Assembly (NCBI GenBank): GCA_030762935.1
Contig: CM060883.1
Span: 98,642,501-98,706,500 of the forward strand
DNA from: Hymenopus coronatus
Lineage: Eukaryota > Arthropoda > Insecta > Mantodea > Hymenopodidae
Direction: 5' to 3'
DNA: 64,000 nt
Shown here: piece after piece, positions 26,201 to 41,200 of the stretch
Position numbering within the stretch: position 1 is the first letter of the stretch
Layout of the letters: every line of letters starts with the position of its first letter
The notes under the pieces: model-generated
Told to the model about the DNA's origin: nothing
Databases searched by the model: none
The model's input: the letters and a program-made list of their open reading frames with translations, nothing else
Made by a program: the position numbers and the translations under genes

Positions 26201-29200
26201 ACTGCAAGCAGGGACGTAAGCTCTTGTGACCTCAGGAAGAGACAGATCAGAGCAGGAACCTGAAGGACAAGCAGATCCAGATGGAACAGCTGCAAGCAGG
26301 GACGTAAGCCCTTGTGACCTCAGGAAGGGATGGATGAGAGTAGGAACCTGAAGAACAAGCAGATCCAGATGGAACGGCTACAAGCAGGGACGTAAGCTCT
26401 TGTGACCTCAAGAAGGGACTGATGAGAGTAGGAACCTGAAGGACAAGCAGATCCAGACGGAACAGCTGCAAGCAGGGACGTAAGCTCTTGTGACCTCAGG
26501 AAGGGACGGATGAGAGTAGGAACCTGAAGGACAAGCAGATCCAGACAGAACAGCTGCAAGCAGGGACGTAAGCCCTTGTGACCTCAGGAAGAGACAGATC
26601 AGAGTAGGAACCTGAAGGACAAGCAGATCCAGATGGAACAGCTGCAAGCAGGGACGTAAGCCCTTGTGACCTCAGGAAGGGATGGATGAGAGCAGGAACC
26701 TGAAGAACAAGCAGATCCAGATGGAACGGCTACAAGCAGGGACGTAAGCCGTAGTGACCTCAGGAAGGGATGGATGAGAGTAGGAACCTGAAGAACAAGC
26801 AGATCCAGATGGAACGGTTACAAGCAGGGACGTAAGCCTTTGTGACCTCAGGAAGGGATGGATGAGATTAAGCACCTGAAGAACAAGCAGATCCAGATGA
26901 CAAGCAGGGACGTAAGCCCTTGTGACCTCAGGAAGGGATGGATGAGAGTAGGAACCTGAAGAACAACAGATCCAGATGACAAGCAGGGACGTAAGCTCTT
27001 GTGACCTCAGGAAGGGACGGATGAGAGTAGGAACCTGAAGAACAAGCAGATCCAGATGATAAGCAGGGCCGTGTATCTTAATAGCTACAGTTAGAGTGTA
27101 TCTGTGTTACCTTTACAATACAAACTTATTTTTATTAAGAACAATGTTTTCAGAAATATGCAAGTATCGAGTATGAAGCAAAATGTTAATGCAGTGTATA
27201 ATGGGTATATAAAATAAAACCATAGTATAGATTGTTATATCTGAACTGTAGATGATGTTGCTGCTGCCACATTCCAACACCATCCATCAGTTAATGTTTG
27301 CAAGAGCATAACAGTTCAGAAAGATTTAATTATCCTTTATCAAAACCATAGCAGAAATAATGTGACACCAACCACTAACCCAATAGAAGATGTACATACA
27401 TAGAATCAGAGTATGTGCACTTTATAATGCACTCCTATGTTGAAATGCCAATACCATATCTTTGTGAAATGAAAATACTGTATGCTCAAATAAGATCTCT
27501 CTTCCTCCCTTCTACACAACGTATTTCAAGCATAACTTTTTTACAGTTTTGTTCAAACATTATTTATACATTTGCTGATCAAGGAGAAGATTTAATTTTT
27601 GTCATAAAATTCTCATCATCATTATCATTTATTTATTTTTTGTGGTAAAATTCCATCAGCTCTAAAGATACAATGATAACTAGTAATTGTCATTGTTTTG
27701 GAATTTGAATACAGTTACATGACCTATTGTTTTGGTAAACTGAAAAGTTTCTCAGACAAGCAACATGTAAAAAATAATACTAAAAATAAAAAAAAATTGC
27801 AAGTGATACGCTGTGAAGTTCATTTAATGTTTAGTATGAGACATTTTGTACAGCAGAACTAGCATCCTAGAGCAGATCGTACAATGGAGGTGTACTATGA
27901 GACATTTTGTACAGCAGAACTAGCATCCTAGAGCAGACCGTACAATAGTAGTGTACTATGAGACATTTTGTACAGCAGAACAAGCATCCTAGAGCAGATC
28001 CTACAATAGTGGTGTACTATGAGACATTTTGTACAGCAGAACTACCTTCCTAGAGCAGATCCTACAATAGTGGTGTACTATGAGACATTTTGTACATCAC
28101 AACTAGCATCCTTAAGCAGATCCTACAATAGTGGTGTACTATGAGACATTTTGTACGGCAGAACTAGCATCCTAGAACAGATCCTACAATAGTGGTGTAC
28201 TATGAGACATTTTGTACAGCAGAACTAGCATCCTAGAGCAGATCCTACAATAGTGGTGTACTATGAGACATTTTGTACATCAGAACTAGCATCCTAAAGC
28301 AGATCCTACAACAGTGGTGTACTATGAGACATTTTGTACAGAAGAACTAGCATCCTAGAACAGATCCTACAATAGTGGTGTACTATGAGACATTTTGTAC
28401 AGCAGAACTAGCATCCTAGAGCAGATCGTACAATAGTGGTGTACTATGAGACATTTTGTACAGCAGAACTAGCTTCCTAGAACAGATCCTACAATAGTGG
28501 TGTACTATGAGACATTTTGTAGAGCAGATCGTACAGTAGTGGTGTACTATGAGACATTTTGTAAGCAGAACTAGCATCCCAGAGCAGATCCTACAATAGT
28601 GGTGTACTATGAGACATTTTGTACAGCAAAACTAGCTTCCTAGAGCAGCGTGTACAATAGTGGTGTACTATGAGACATTTTGTACAGCAGAACTAGCTTC
28701 CTAGAGCAGATCCTACAATAGTGGTGTACTATGAGACATTTTGTACAGCAGAACTAGCATCCTAGAGCAGATCGTACAATAGTGGTGTACTATGAGACAT
28801 TTTGTACAGCAGAACAAGCATCCTAGAGCAGATCCTACAATAGTGGTGTACTATGAGACATTTTGTACAGCAGAACTAGCATCCTAGAGCAGATCGTACA
28901 ATAGTGTGTACTATGAGACATTTTGTACAGCAGAACAAGCATCCTAGAGGAGATCCTACAATAGTGGTATACTATGAGACATTTTGTACAGCAGAACTAG
29001 CATCCTAGAGCAGATCGTACAATAGTGGTGTACTATGAGGCATTTTGTACAGCAGAGCTAGCTTCCTAGAGCAGATCCTACAACAGTGGTGTACTATGAG
29101 ACATTTTGTACATATGAACTAGCATCCTAGAGCAGATTGTACAATAGTGGTGTACTATGAGACATTTTGTACAGCACAACAAGCATCCTAGAGCAGATCC

Positions 29201-32200
29201 TACAATAGTGGTGTACTATGAGACATTTTGTATACAGCAGAACTAGCATCCTAGAGCAGATTGTACAATAGTGGTGTACTAAGAGACATTTTGTACAGCA
29301 GAACTAGCATCCTAGAGCAAATCGTGCAATAGTGGTGTACTATGAGGCATTTTGTACAGCAGAACTAGCATCCTAGAACAGATCCTACAATAGTGGTATA
29401 CTATGAGACATTTTTTACAGCAGAACAAGCATCCTAGAGCAGATCCTACAATAGTGGTGTACTATGAGTAATTTTGTACAGCAAAACTAGCTTCCTAGAG
29501 CAGATCCTACAATAGTGGTCTACTGTGAGACATTTTGTACAGCAGAACTAGCATCCTGGAGCAGGTCGTACAATAGTGGTGTACTATGAGACATTTTGTA
29601 CAGCAGAACTAGCATCCTAGAGCAAATCGTGCAATAGTGGTGTACTACGAGGCAATTTGTACAGGAGAACAAGCTTTCAAGAGCAGATCCTACAATAGTG
29701 GTGTACTATGAGACATTTTGTACAGCAGAACAAGCATCCTAGAGCAGATCCTACAATAGTGGTGTACTATGAGACATTTTGTACAGCAGAACTAGCTTCC
29801 TAGAGCAGATCCTACAATAGTGGTCTACTGTGAGACATTTTGTACAGCAGAACTAGCATCCTAGAGCAGATCGTACAATAGTGGTGTACTATGAGACATT
29901 TTGTACAGCAGAACTAGCATCCTAGAGCAGATCCTACAGTGGTGGTATACTATGAGACATTTTGTATACAGCAGAACTAGCATCCTAGAGCAGATCGTAC
30001 AATAGTGGTGTACTATGAGACATTTTGTACAGCAGAACTAGCATCCTAGAGCAAATCGTGCAATAGTGGTGTACTATGAGGCATTTTGTACAGCAGAACT
30101 AGCTTTCTAGAGCAGATCCTACAATAGTGGTGTACTATGAGACATTTTGTACAGCAGAACTAGCTTCCTAGAGCAGATCCTACAATAGTGGTGTACTATG
30201 AGACATTTTGTTCAGCAGAACTAGCATCCTAGAGCAGATCGTACAATAGTGTGTACTATGAGACATTTTGTACAGCAGAACAAACATCCTAGAGGGGATC
30301 CTACAATAGTGGTATACTATGAGACATTTTGTACAGCAGAACTAGCATCCTAGAGCAGATCGTACAATAGTGGTGTACTATGAGACATTTTGTACAGCAG
30401 AGCTAGCTTCCTAGAGCAGATCCTACAACAGTGGTGTACTATGAGACATTTTGTACAGCAGAACTAGCATCCTAGAGCAGATCCTACAATAGTGGTGTAC
30501 TATGAGACATTTTATACAGCAGAAATAGCATCCTAGAGCAGATCGTACAGTAGAGGTGTACTATGAGACATTTTGTACATCAGAACTAGCATCCTAAAGC
30601 AGATCCTACAATAGTGGTGTACTATGAGACATTTTGTACAGCAGAACTTGCTTCCTAGAGCAGATCGTACAATAGTGGTATACTATGAGACATTTTGTAC
30701 AGCAGAGCTAGCTTCCTAGAGCAGATCCTACAACAGTGGTGTACTATGAGACATTTTGTACAGCAGAACTAGCATCCTAGAGCAGATCGTACAATAGTGT
30801 GTACTATGAGACATTTTGTACAGCACAACAAGCATCCTAGAGCAGATCCTACAATAGTGGTGTACTATGAGACATTTTGTATACAGCAGAACTAGCATCC
30901 TAGAGCAGATCGTACAATAGTGGTGTACTATGAGACATTTTGTACAGCAGAACTAGCATCCTAGAGCAAATCGTGCAATAGTGGTGTACTATGAGGCATT
31001 TTGTACAGCAGAACTAGCGTTCTAGAGCAGATCCTACAATAGTGGTGTACTATGAGACATTTTGTACAGCAGAACTAGCTTCCTAGAGCAGATCCTACAA
31101 TAGTGGTGTACTATGAGACATTTTGTACAGCAGAACAAGCATCCTAGAGCAGATCCTACAATAGTGTGTACTATGAGACATTTTGTACAGCAGAACAAGC
31201 ATCCTAGAGTGGATCCTACAATAGTGGTATACTATGAGACATTTTGTACAGCAGAACTAGCATCCTAGAGCAGATCGTACAATAGTGGTGTACTATGAGA
31301 CATTTTGTACAGCAGAGCTAGCTTCCTAGAGCAGATCCTACAACAGTGGTGTACTATGAGACATTTTGTACAGCAGAACTAGCATCCTAGAGCAGATCCT
31401 ACAATAGTGGTGTACTATGAGACATTTGGTACAGCAGAACTAGCATCCTAGAGCAGATCGTACAGTAGAGGTGTACTATGAGACATTTTGTACATCAGAA
31501 CTAGCATCCTAGAGCAGATCCTACAATAGTGGTGTACTATGAGACATTTTGTACAGCAGAACTAGCATCCTCGAGCAGATCGTACAGTAGTGGTGTACTA
31601 TGAGACATTTTGTACAGCACAACAAGCATCCTAGAGCAGATCCTACAATAGTGGTGTACTATGAGACATTTTGTATACAGCAGAACTAGCATCCTAGAGC
31701 AGATCGTACAATAGTGGTGTACTATGAGACATTTTGTACAGCAGAACTAGCATTCTAGAGCAAATCGTGCAATAGTGGTGTACTATAAGGCATTTTGTAC
31801 AGCAGAACTAGCTTTCTAGAGCAGATCCTACAATAGTGGTGTACTATGAGACATTTTGTACAGCAGAACTAGCTTCCTAGAGCAGATCCTACAATAGTGG
31901 TGTACTATGAGACATTTTGTACAGCAGAACTAGCATCCTAGAGCAGATCGTACAATAGTGGTGTACTATGAGACATTTTGTACAGCAGAACAAGCATCCT
32001 AGAGCAGATCCTACAATAGTGGTGTACTATGAGACATTTTGTACAGCAGAACTAGCATCCTAGAGCAGATCGTACAATAGTGTGTACTATGAGACATTTT
32101 GTACAGCAGAACAAGCATCCTAGAGCAGATCCTACTATAGTGGTGTACTATGAGACATTTTGTACAGCAGAACTAGCATCCTAGAGCAGATCGTAAGTAG

Positions 32201-35200
32201 TGGTGTACTATGAGACATTTTGTACAGCAGAACTAGCATCCTAGAGCAGATCCTACAATAGTGGTGTACTATGAGACATTTTGTACATCAGAACTAGCAT
32301 CCTAAAGCAGATCCTACAATAGTGGTGTACTATGAGACATTTTGTACAGCAGAACTAGCATCCTAAAGCAGATCCTACAATAGTGGTGTACTATGAGACA
32401 TTTTGTACAGCAGAACTAGCATCCTAGAACAGATCCTACAATAGTGGTGTACTATGAGACATTTTGTACAGCAGAACTAGCATCCTCTAGCAGATCGTAC
32501 AATAGTGGTGTACTATGAGACATTTTGTACAGCAGAGCTAGCTTCCTAGAGCAGATCCTACAACAGTGGTGTACTATGAGACATTTTGTACAGCAGAACT
32601 AGCATCCTAGAGCAGATCCTACAATAGTGGTGTACTATGAGACATTTTGTACAGCAGAACTAGCATCCTAGAGCAGATCGTACAGTAGAGGTGTACTATG
32701 AGACATTTTGTACATCAGAACTAGCATCCTAGAGCAGATCCTACAATAGTGGTGTGCTATGAGACATTTTGTACAGCAGAACTAGCATCCTCGAGCAGAT
32801 CCTACTATAGTGGTGTACTATGAGACATTTTGTATACAGCAGAACTAGCATCCTAGAGCAGATCGTACAATAGTGGTGTACTATGAGACATTTTGTACAG
32901 CAGAACTAGCATTCTAGAGCAAATCGTGCAATAGTGGTGTACTATAAGGCATTTTGTACAGCAGAACTAGCTTTCTAGAGCAGATCCTACAATAGTGGTG
33001 TACTATGAGACATTTTGTACAGCAGAACTAGCTTCCTAGAGCAGATCCTACAATAGTGGTGTACTATGAGACATTTTGTACAGCAGAACTAGCATCCTAG
33101 AGCAGATCGTACAATAGTGGTGTACTATGAGACATTTTGTACAGCAGAACAAGCATCCTAGAGCAGATCCTACAATAGTGGTGTACTATGAGACATTTTG
33201 TACAGCAGAACTAGCATCCTAGAGCAGATCGTACAATAGTGTGTACTATGAGACATTTTGTACAGCAGAACAAGCATCCTAGAGCAGATCCTACAATAGT
33301 GGTGTACTATGAGACATTTTGTACAGCAGAACTAGCATCCTAGAGCAGATCGTACAGTAGTGGTGTACTATGAGACATTTTGTACAGCAGAACTAGCATC
33401 CTAGAGCAGATCCTACAATAGTGGTGTACTATGAGACATTTTGTACATCAGAACTAGCATCCTAAAGCAGATCCTACAATAGTGGTGTACTATGAGACAT
33501 TTTGTACAGCAGAACTAGCTTCCTAGAGCAGATCGTACAGTAGTGGTGTACTATGAGACATTTTGTACAGCAGAACTAGCATCCTAGAGCAGATCCTACA
33601 ATAGTGGTGTACTATGAGACATTTTGTACATCAGAACTAGCATCCTAAAGCAGATCCTACAATAGTGGTGTACTATGAGACATTTTGTACAGCAGAACTA
33701 GCTTCCTAGAGCAGATCCTACCATAGTGGTGTACTATGAGACATTTTGTACAACAGAACTAGCATCCTAGAACAGATCCTACAATAGTGGTGTACTATGA
33801 GACATTTTGTACAGCAGAACTAGCATCCTAGAGCAGATCCTACAATAGTGGTGTACTATGAGACATTTTGTACAGCAGAACTAGCATCCTAGAGCAGATC
33901 GTACAGTACCAGTTCTGCTGTACAAATAAAAATCTTGATGAAGCTGCATGTAAAATGACTACTACCAACCAATATGTACTTGTTAGGCCTTCTTAAGGAT
34001 CCAAAATATCCAGTCACAAACTTAAAAGATAGTATATTTATTTATAGACTGTATATTTATATATAGAACAAAAGCATAACAAAGAGATAGCAAGAATTTA
34101 ACTTCCTTTTTGAAGTTTCAAATTGTTGAATCTCTCTGATGTGGAAAGGAATATACCTATTGTAAATTTCTATAAAGATGTTATTTTCTCCTCTTCAGAT
34201 AATAATGTCTTTGGAGTTGCACTGTCTACACTGCTTGAAAAAGATCAACACATATCGGCAGAAGATAGCCAAGGTGTTCCTCTCATATTTCAAAAGGCAA
34301 GACATTTTACACCTTTAATAACATTTATGTTCTATTTATTTTTCATATTTGAGGAAGCAGTAGTAAATTCCTCCTTTAAAGTAAATTACTAGTGAATGTT
34401 TTGCCAAATAGAATTGGCAAACTTGCTTTTACTACACTTTGTTACATCACTCACTGTAGGATGTTAATGAATAGTATTTCTTTTTTTGTTTTGCTTTCAT
34501 ATATTTACAAACATTTTAAGTAAATATTTGTTACTCACTATAGCTTCTGTAGAGGTAGGAATAAATTATATAACCTTGTTTTATATTGGTTTTAAGAATG
34601 AAACCATTCCAAAAAATACCCATACAGTTATACAGTTTCAAAATGACAGACCTCCAATTTTGCATTAATGCAGTCATTCGTAACTGGTTCAAAACATTTT
34701 CAATGACTAGAGAGTTTATTCAATCCAATTCAATTTATTTCATCCATAATAATAGATACATGTTTTAGGATTTGCCAAATTCAGAACATAATAATATGGA
34801 ATATATAAATGTCATAATACAATGTATGATGTCATACTTATGAAAATAATGTGTAATATTGCCTATTCCTGAAAGAAAATTAACATTAACACAGTATCTT
34901 GAATGGGTTAAGATTATTAAAATGTATATTTTGTAGAGAATTTTATTGTAATACAACATTGCAAATTGTGTATGATGAAATACCTTGGAACGGACTGTAA
35001 TTTAAATAGTGGACAACATTCACTAGAAATGTTCTGACCAATCAGATTTAATTATGTTATCGAGTTCTTGGAAGTCGCTTGCAAAAGGCCTGAGATGGCA
35101 TTTTATTCTATTTTCTCAGTGTATCCAGGAATGTGTTGACAATACAAGGTCCACTATACACATAGGTCTTGCTTTGACAAATGTCCGATGTAGTATATCC

Positions 35201-38200
35201 CAGGTGCTGAGAGTCAGCATTTCATCAATGTTACACCAACAACAAATACTAGAGTGAGTGAGATATGTGTGGGTGACTATGCTAGGAAAGTTTGTATTAT
35301 TCTGGGGATGGTTTTGTACATTAGTAAACCATTTGGCTTGTATTGTCAGATGAAAGTCATGAATTTATTTTATGGGAATTGATTGCAGAATATGCACTAG
35401 ATGAAGAGAGACTGCCTCTTTAGTAATATTATCAGCTATTTCATTTCCAGTTATACTACAGTGGCTTGATATCCACTAAAAGTGAATATACAGATATGCT
35501 ATAGGGCTGCTTCTATAGCCAGTAATTCAGTTTCAAGGCTGGAGGATACCAGCTATGGTGTCGTCATTAGCACATGGAAACTAGTGTATGATTGTTACTA
35601 TAAGGAACAGAATCCCTTTAACCAGAGTTAAGTTATAATAACAATGCTAATGAAAGGGTGTTTTGGAACAGCGATAGTATGAAGAGAATATTTATACTTT
35701 ACTGTTTTTAGTGGTAAGTTAGAGTTTTACATATGCAGAGTAGCAGGGAGGGTGAACAAAATGAAGAATGATAACTTGATGTGAAAGAACTATAATGAGG
35801 CAGTTAGCCGAGAGTGTGTTGCTGTTATTTATTTCAAACAGCCGCTCAAAATAAATTATAGTAGAGTCCTGGTGATTCGAGGTTTCGTGTACTTTGAGCT
35901 GATCTTAAGAAGTCAAGTTGAGTCTTGTTTTTATACATTGTGCACATGTACTACGTTTTACGCACTTCTCAATCTATTACATTTTGAACTTTCTTTCAAA
36001 TTTCCATGTACAGTACAATAAAAGTGACCCACTTAGGGCCCAGAATAACTTGCCCTTAGACTGCGTATACAGGTACCATTAGGAGCAGTATGTACCATTA
36101 GGAGCAGTGTAGTAGCTCTTTCTTTCACTAATCAGAACTAAAAATATGTCTTCCCGTTTTGAGAAAGGTTTAAGTGGCTAAAATTGAAACTAATAATCCG
36201 GAATATCTCGAAGATGATTAACTGTACAAAAAATATATAGGTATATTACATGAATTGTGTGTTTTAATGAGTACTATATTTTTGGTGTAGTAAGTTTTTG
36301 TGTATCTTTTACGGTTTACCAGTTATACAAAAGTCACCCAGAATGAAGAGGTCTTCAGAGGCAACTCCCAGAAAATTCAAGATATACATTTTGTTTTTCA
36401 TAAAAATATCTTGAACATAAGGTATTTTAACTAACACGCACCTCCCACACAATGCATGTAAGCATGCATGCGCGCGCATGCGCACACACACACATTCTCT
36501 CTTTCTTTTTCTAAAAATGTGTTTTTTGGATTCAGGAGGTCTCAAAACATGAAATTTTGGTATTGAATTTTTGGGTGCAATACAATACCTTCTCTATACA
36601 CTATGTATATCGTACATGTAGAGAAAGTAAAAATCAATTATAAAGGTGTATTTGTGACACTCAGGTGCTACTTCACTTGGAGCGGTATGGACTCAGAGAG
36701 GAAGGAATTCTGCGTGTTGGAGGACTTCAGCAGAAGGTTACAGTTTTGTGTAATGAAATGGAAGCTGCTTTCTATCACCGTCCAATGGGAGAAGTAGACA
36801 GACTACTGCAGCAGGCAACATGTCATGATATTTCTGGAGTGTTGAAGCGTTTACTCCGGGACCTTCCTCAACCTTTGCTGTCTGTGGAGTACATTGACAT
36901 GTTCTATCAAACTCATGGTAAGAAGAATTCTTGTTAAATGAGTATCTAGTTTTAGCTTACTGCTAAAAGGTCTATTATTAATTTCTGTCCAGTCTAGATG
37001 ATTATAATCTAGGAAAATGCGCAATCAGTTATTTTAAAAAACCAAAAAAGAATGCTTTTTGTTTGAATTCAATGTGGTGCAGCCACATAAAAGCATAACA
37101 TTTCTTTTCATTGGTAGAAAAAGCTAATAAGTTTAAAATTGTTCTGTAATAAACATTGAATTGTTAAGGTGCAATGTTATGTATTATATATGACTTTTTT
37201 CAAAGTGTCCTTTTAATTTCTCTTATTACCTACCATTAAGGAAAACCGTTTTATGTCCATTTAAGCAGAAGTTTCTTAAAATAAAAATGATACATTGTTT
37301 GTGTTTTTATGTTTTGTAAATGTAATGTGAGCACTATTTCAGCATTGCCAGATGACATAAGAGCACATGCCCTCAACCTGCTGGTTCTGCTGTTGCCTTC
37401 AGTTCATCGCAATACATTACGTGCCCTCTTCAGGTTCCTCATTCGAGTGATTCGCAACCAGAAGTATAACAAAATGTCACAGCATAACGTGGCAATGATA
37501 ATGGCACCATCGCTCTTTCCTCCAAGGTAAGCACACACATACAAATAGTGTTAATTAAACTTATGCTGTTGCTTTTTATAGGGTGTCCCGGAAGAGGCAT
37601 GAATTTTAAATACAAAATTTGTTCAGAATGTAATGTTTTTTTTATTATAAACACATTAAGTAACATCTTCCATTTATTATACCCTCCAGCAACGAGCAAT
37701 GCGTTCACGAACATCTGGTGGGATGCCATTAATAACCCTTGAATTTGATCCTTCAATAGCTGTATTGTTTGTGGTTTGTTCATTACACTTTTTCACACCC
37801 CCCCCCCCCAAAAAAAATGTCCCAAGGCGTAAGATTGCATGATATGTCAGCTTAAACTCTTTTGTAAGTGAATCTTGTACACAGACATTTTCAGATCTTC
37901 AGAAAGGATTATATGCAGTGATAAATTCAAGTTGGGCTCATCAGTGAACTGATTTTCTGGGGCTTATGATCAAATGTCACACATGACAGTAATGTTTCCT
38001 TAACAGTTGCAACAGAACATCAAACAACAATGCTCACCACACAAAAGCTATCAGGATAGCAGCAACTATAGGCACCGTGCACGGACCAGAAAATCGTCTG
38101 GTGGCACCAGTCCGTGTCATGTTTTGTACTTATTAGGAGTACAGTTAGAGGTGGAAGCCATGTGCGATGTAGGTATTATTTGTGGTTTTCTGTCTATAAA

Positions 38201-41200
38201 GTGCATACCTTGACTGAAAATGCTGTTTCAAAAGGTTGAAATCTTTTTGTACACATCTGGAAGTATACTGGGAACGTATGCTGAACTGTGGGGATGTTCT
38301 GAACATTTTATTTCTGATGAAGTGAATGGTGCAAATTTTTGTTGCGGGCTTTGGTTCTCACGATGATCCCTCAGGACTGAAAATAAAATATAAAGTATGA
38401 ATAGTGATATGTGCATAACAATACGTACATAAATATTGATAATAAAATAAAAGTAATAATAATAACAATAATAATTGACAGAGTATTCCATATTGTATCA
38501 TTTCATACTAACAGTATTTAGAGTTTCTATTTATTAAAAAACGTTAGCATTACTTTCTAAACATTATCCGTGCTGCAGTTAATTTTTAAGCATATGTTAC
38601 TGCTTTCAAGTAGAATAGAAAATTAGTGTACTTCTTTCAATGTACAGCTTGAATCCATAGATTTCTTCTTTGCACTTCAGTTTTCCGCCTGGGAAAAGAA
38701 TAAAAGGCAAAGTATTCTTGTAGGTATTATTACATGTAGCATATAATTGTTCCCTTTCCGCCTTGTTGTAGTGTTTACATTTTCAGGAGGTTTGATACTT
38801 GACATCTTAACAAAAGTTAATGTAAATAAAAAATAAAAGAATTTGAGTCGGTTTTTGTCGGAATTAAGGGTTGAAAATGGGAACAACTATTACCCGAAAC
38901 CGGTCCCCAGTAAGTAAAAATAAGTGATGTTTGTGTTACAAAAACCAACACAAATTCTTTTATTTTTTATTTAATCACACATGCATATTTGCAAGTTTTG
39001 AAAAGTTAATGTTCTTACTCCGCTGTCTCTGTTATCCTCTTGTTAGTAACCAAACTTGCCACCAGAGTAGCATGTATGGTGCGTATAGCAGCTAACCGTC
39101 ATATGACAAAATGGTGCCAACTTCAAATTCGTCCGTACTTCCTGGGTACCCTATATTTCTTGTGTAACTTATTAAGCCATTAATTTTATATTGTTAATTT
39201 CTCTGCCAGTATCTCTATATTTTATTTCAAGATCTCAACAGAAACCATGTTTTGAGGCCCTGTGATAAAAAAGGTCTGATGTGTTACAACCACACGGCTT
39301 TCTCTGCAAACAAACTAATCCTACAAAATATTAGTGTTTTGTCTACCCTCTTCTTCACCAAACTGCTGAAGAAGAGGGCGAATGTCCTGGAAAACATTTC
39401 ATTGCTTTTTGACATATTAAGTGGAGATTTTTAAGTGTAAATAAGTGTGACTCAATACAACTCCAACAAGAAGACAAATAATTTTTTTTTCCCAAAATAT
39501 TAATGTCCAGAACTGGAGTCAGATTCGTGATACATGTTTTCCAAACAGCATGCAGCAAAAAGCAAGTTTCAAACTTTGCGCAGGGGCAATTGGCAAACCC
39601 TGGGGGAAATGGTAAAGCTGACAGCCAAGGTTATAATGTATGCCTTCATTTCACACCAAAAGGTTCAATGTGTTATATTTGATTATGTTGTCTAAATGGA
39701 ATATCATATTCATCGTGATTACAGCTAAGCTACTGCCATGCGCAGACACAGAGGTACATTTGCGATCTCTCTCCCACTCACAATGTAAGTTTTTGTACAA
39801 ATTCAAATTACGTATCTTTTACAACAATGTGTTATAGTGGGTATGTTAACTAGAAAATCAAACCCATAACTGTACCAATGCTGTTGTCACATTCTCTCGC
39901 TGCACATTTCTATCTCTAATGTGCCCAAAACATGAATTTCTGTGCAAATTTGAATTGTTATTTTAGGTAAAACTCTTTACAATGATATGTCATATTAGGC
40001 ATGTTTCTAAATTGTAATGCTTGCATTGTTAGCATTTGCACTGCCTTCTGCCATTGTATCCTCTGATCTCGCACACAGTCAATAATTTCCTGTCCCCCCC
40101 CCCCCAGCACCTGAATTTTTGTACAAATTATAATTAAGTAAAACAAGATTAGTTTGATCAAAATCTATATGCACAATTTTAATTTTCATTTAAAAATTAA
40201 GTTATCCTTTTTTTATGTAGATGTGCTTAATTACATAACTTATTTCTGAAAAATGGGGGTTATCTTGTATTTTAGATTGTCTTCTACTGGGATAAATATG
40301 ATATGCATTCAACAGTTGCAACATAGGTAATATTCTTGCCAATTTCCTCATTGCACTTTTCAGTGTTTCTCCATATTTAGCAATGTGTTGCTAAGATATT
40401 TGCTCATTGCACTTTTCAATGTTTCTCCATATTTAGGGATGTGTTGCTAAGATATTTGCTATTTCACTTTTCAGTGTTTCTTCATATTTAGCAATGTGTT
40501 GCTAAGATATTTGCTATTGCACTTTTCAGTGTTTCTCCATATTTAGCAATGTGTTGCTAAGATATTTGCTCATTGCATTTTTCAGTGTTTCTCCATATTT
40601 AGCAATGTGTTGCTAAGACATTTGCTATTGCACTTTTCAGTGTTTCTCCATATTTAGCAATGTGTTGTTAGATATTTGCTCATTGCATTTTTCAGTGTTT
40701 CTCCATATTTAGGGATGTGTTGCTAAGATATCTGTTCATTGCACTTTTCAGTGTTTCTTCATATTTAATGATGTGTTGCTAAGATATTTCCTCATTGCAC
40801 TTTTCAGTGTTTCTCCATATTTAGTGATGTGTTGCTAAGATACTTCCTCATTGCACTTTTCAGTGTTTCTCCATATTTAGGGATGTGTTGCTAAGATACT
40901 TCCTCATTGCACTTTTCAGTGTTTCTCCATATTTTGGGATGTGTAGCTAAGATATTGCTCATTGCACTTTTCAGTGTTTCTACATATTTAGCAATGTGTT
41001 GCTAAGATATTTGCTCATTGCACTTTTCAGTGTTTCTCCATATTTAGTGAGTGTTGCTAAGATATTTGCTCATTCACTTTTCAGTGTTTCTCCATATTTA
41101 GGGATGTGTTGCTAAGATATTTCCTCATTGCACTTTTCATTGTTTCTCCATATTTAATGATGTGTTGTTAAGATGCTTCCTCATTGCACTTTTCAGTGTT

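Noticed and set aside
25981..26875. Series of similar minus-strand frames beginning MQLFxLDLLVLQVP
   Set aside because: Translation of the 88-bp repeat in rotating frames; the period is not a multiple of 3.
27832..33910. CRISPR array
   Set aside because: Units are contiguous without unique spacers, and the setting is an insect intron. The same holds for the 56-bp array at 40340-47553.
35870..35930. Tigger-type terminus (GTAGAGTCCTGGTGATTCGA)
   Set aside because: No partner end or TA flanks located nearby.
39340..39440. Penelope-like remnant (GAAGAAGAGGGCGAATGTCC)
   Set aside because: Only a short resemblance to flank sequences of that class; no protein motif.
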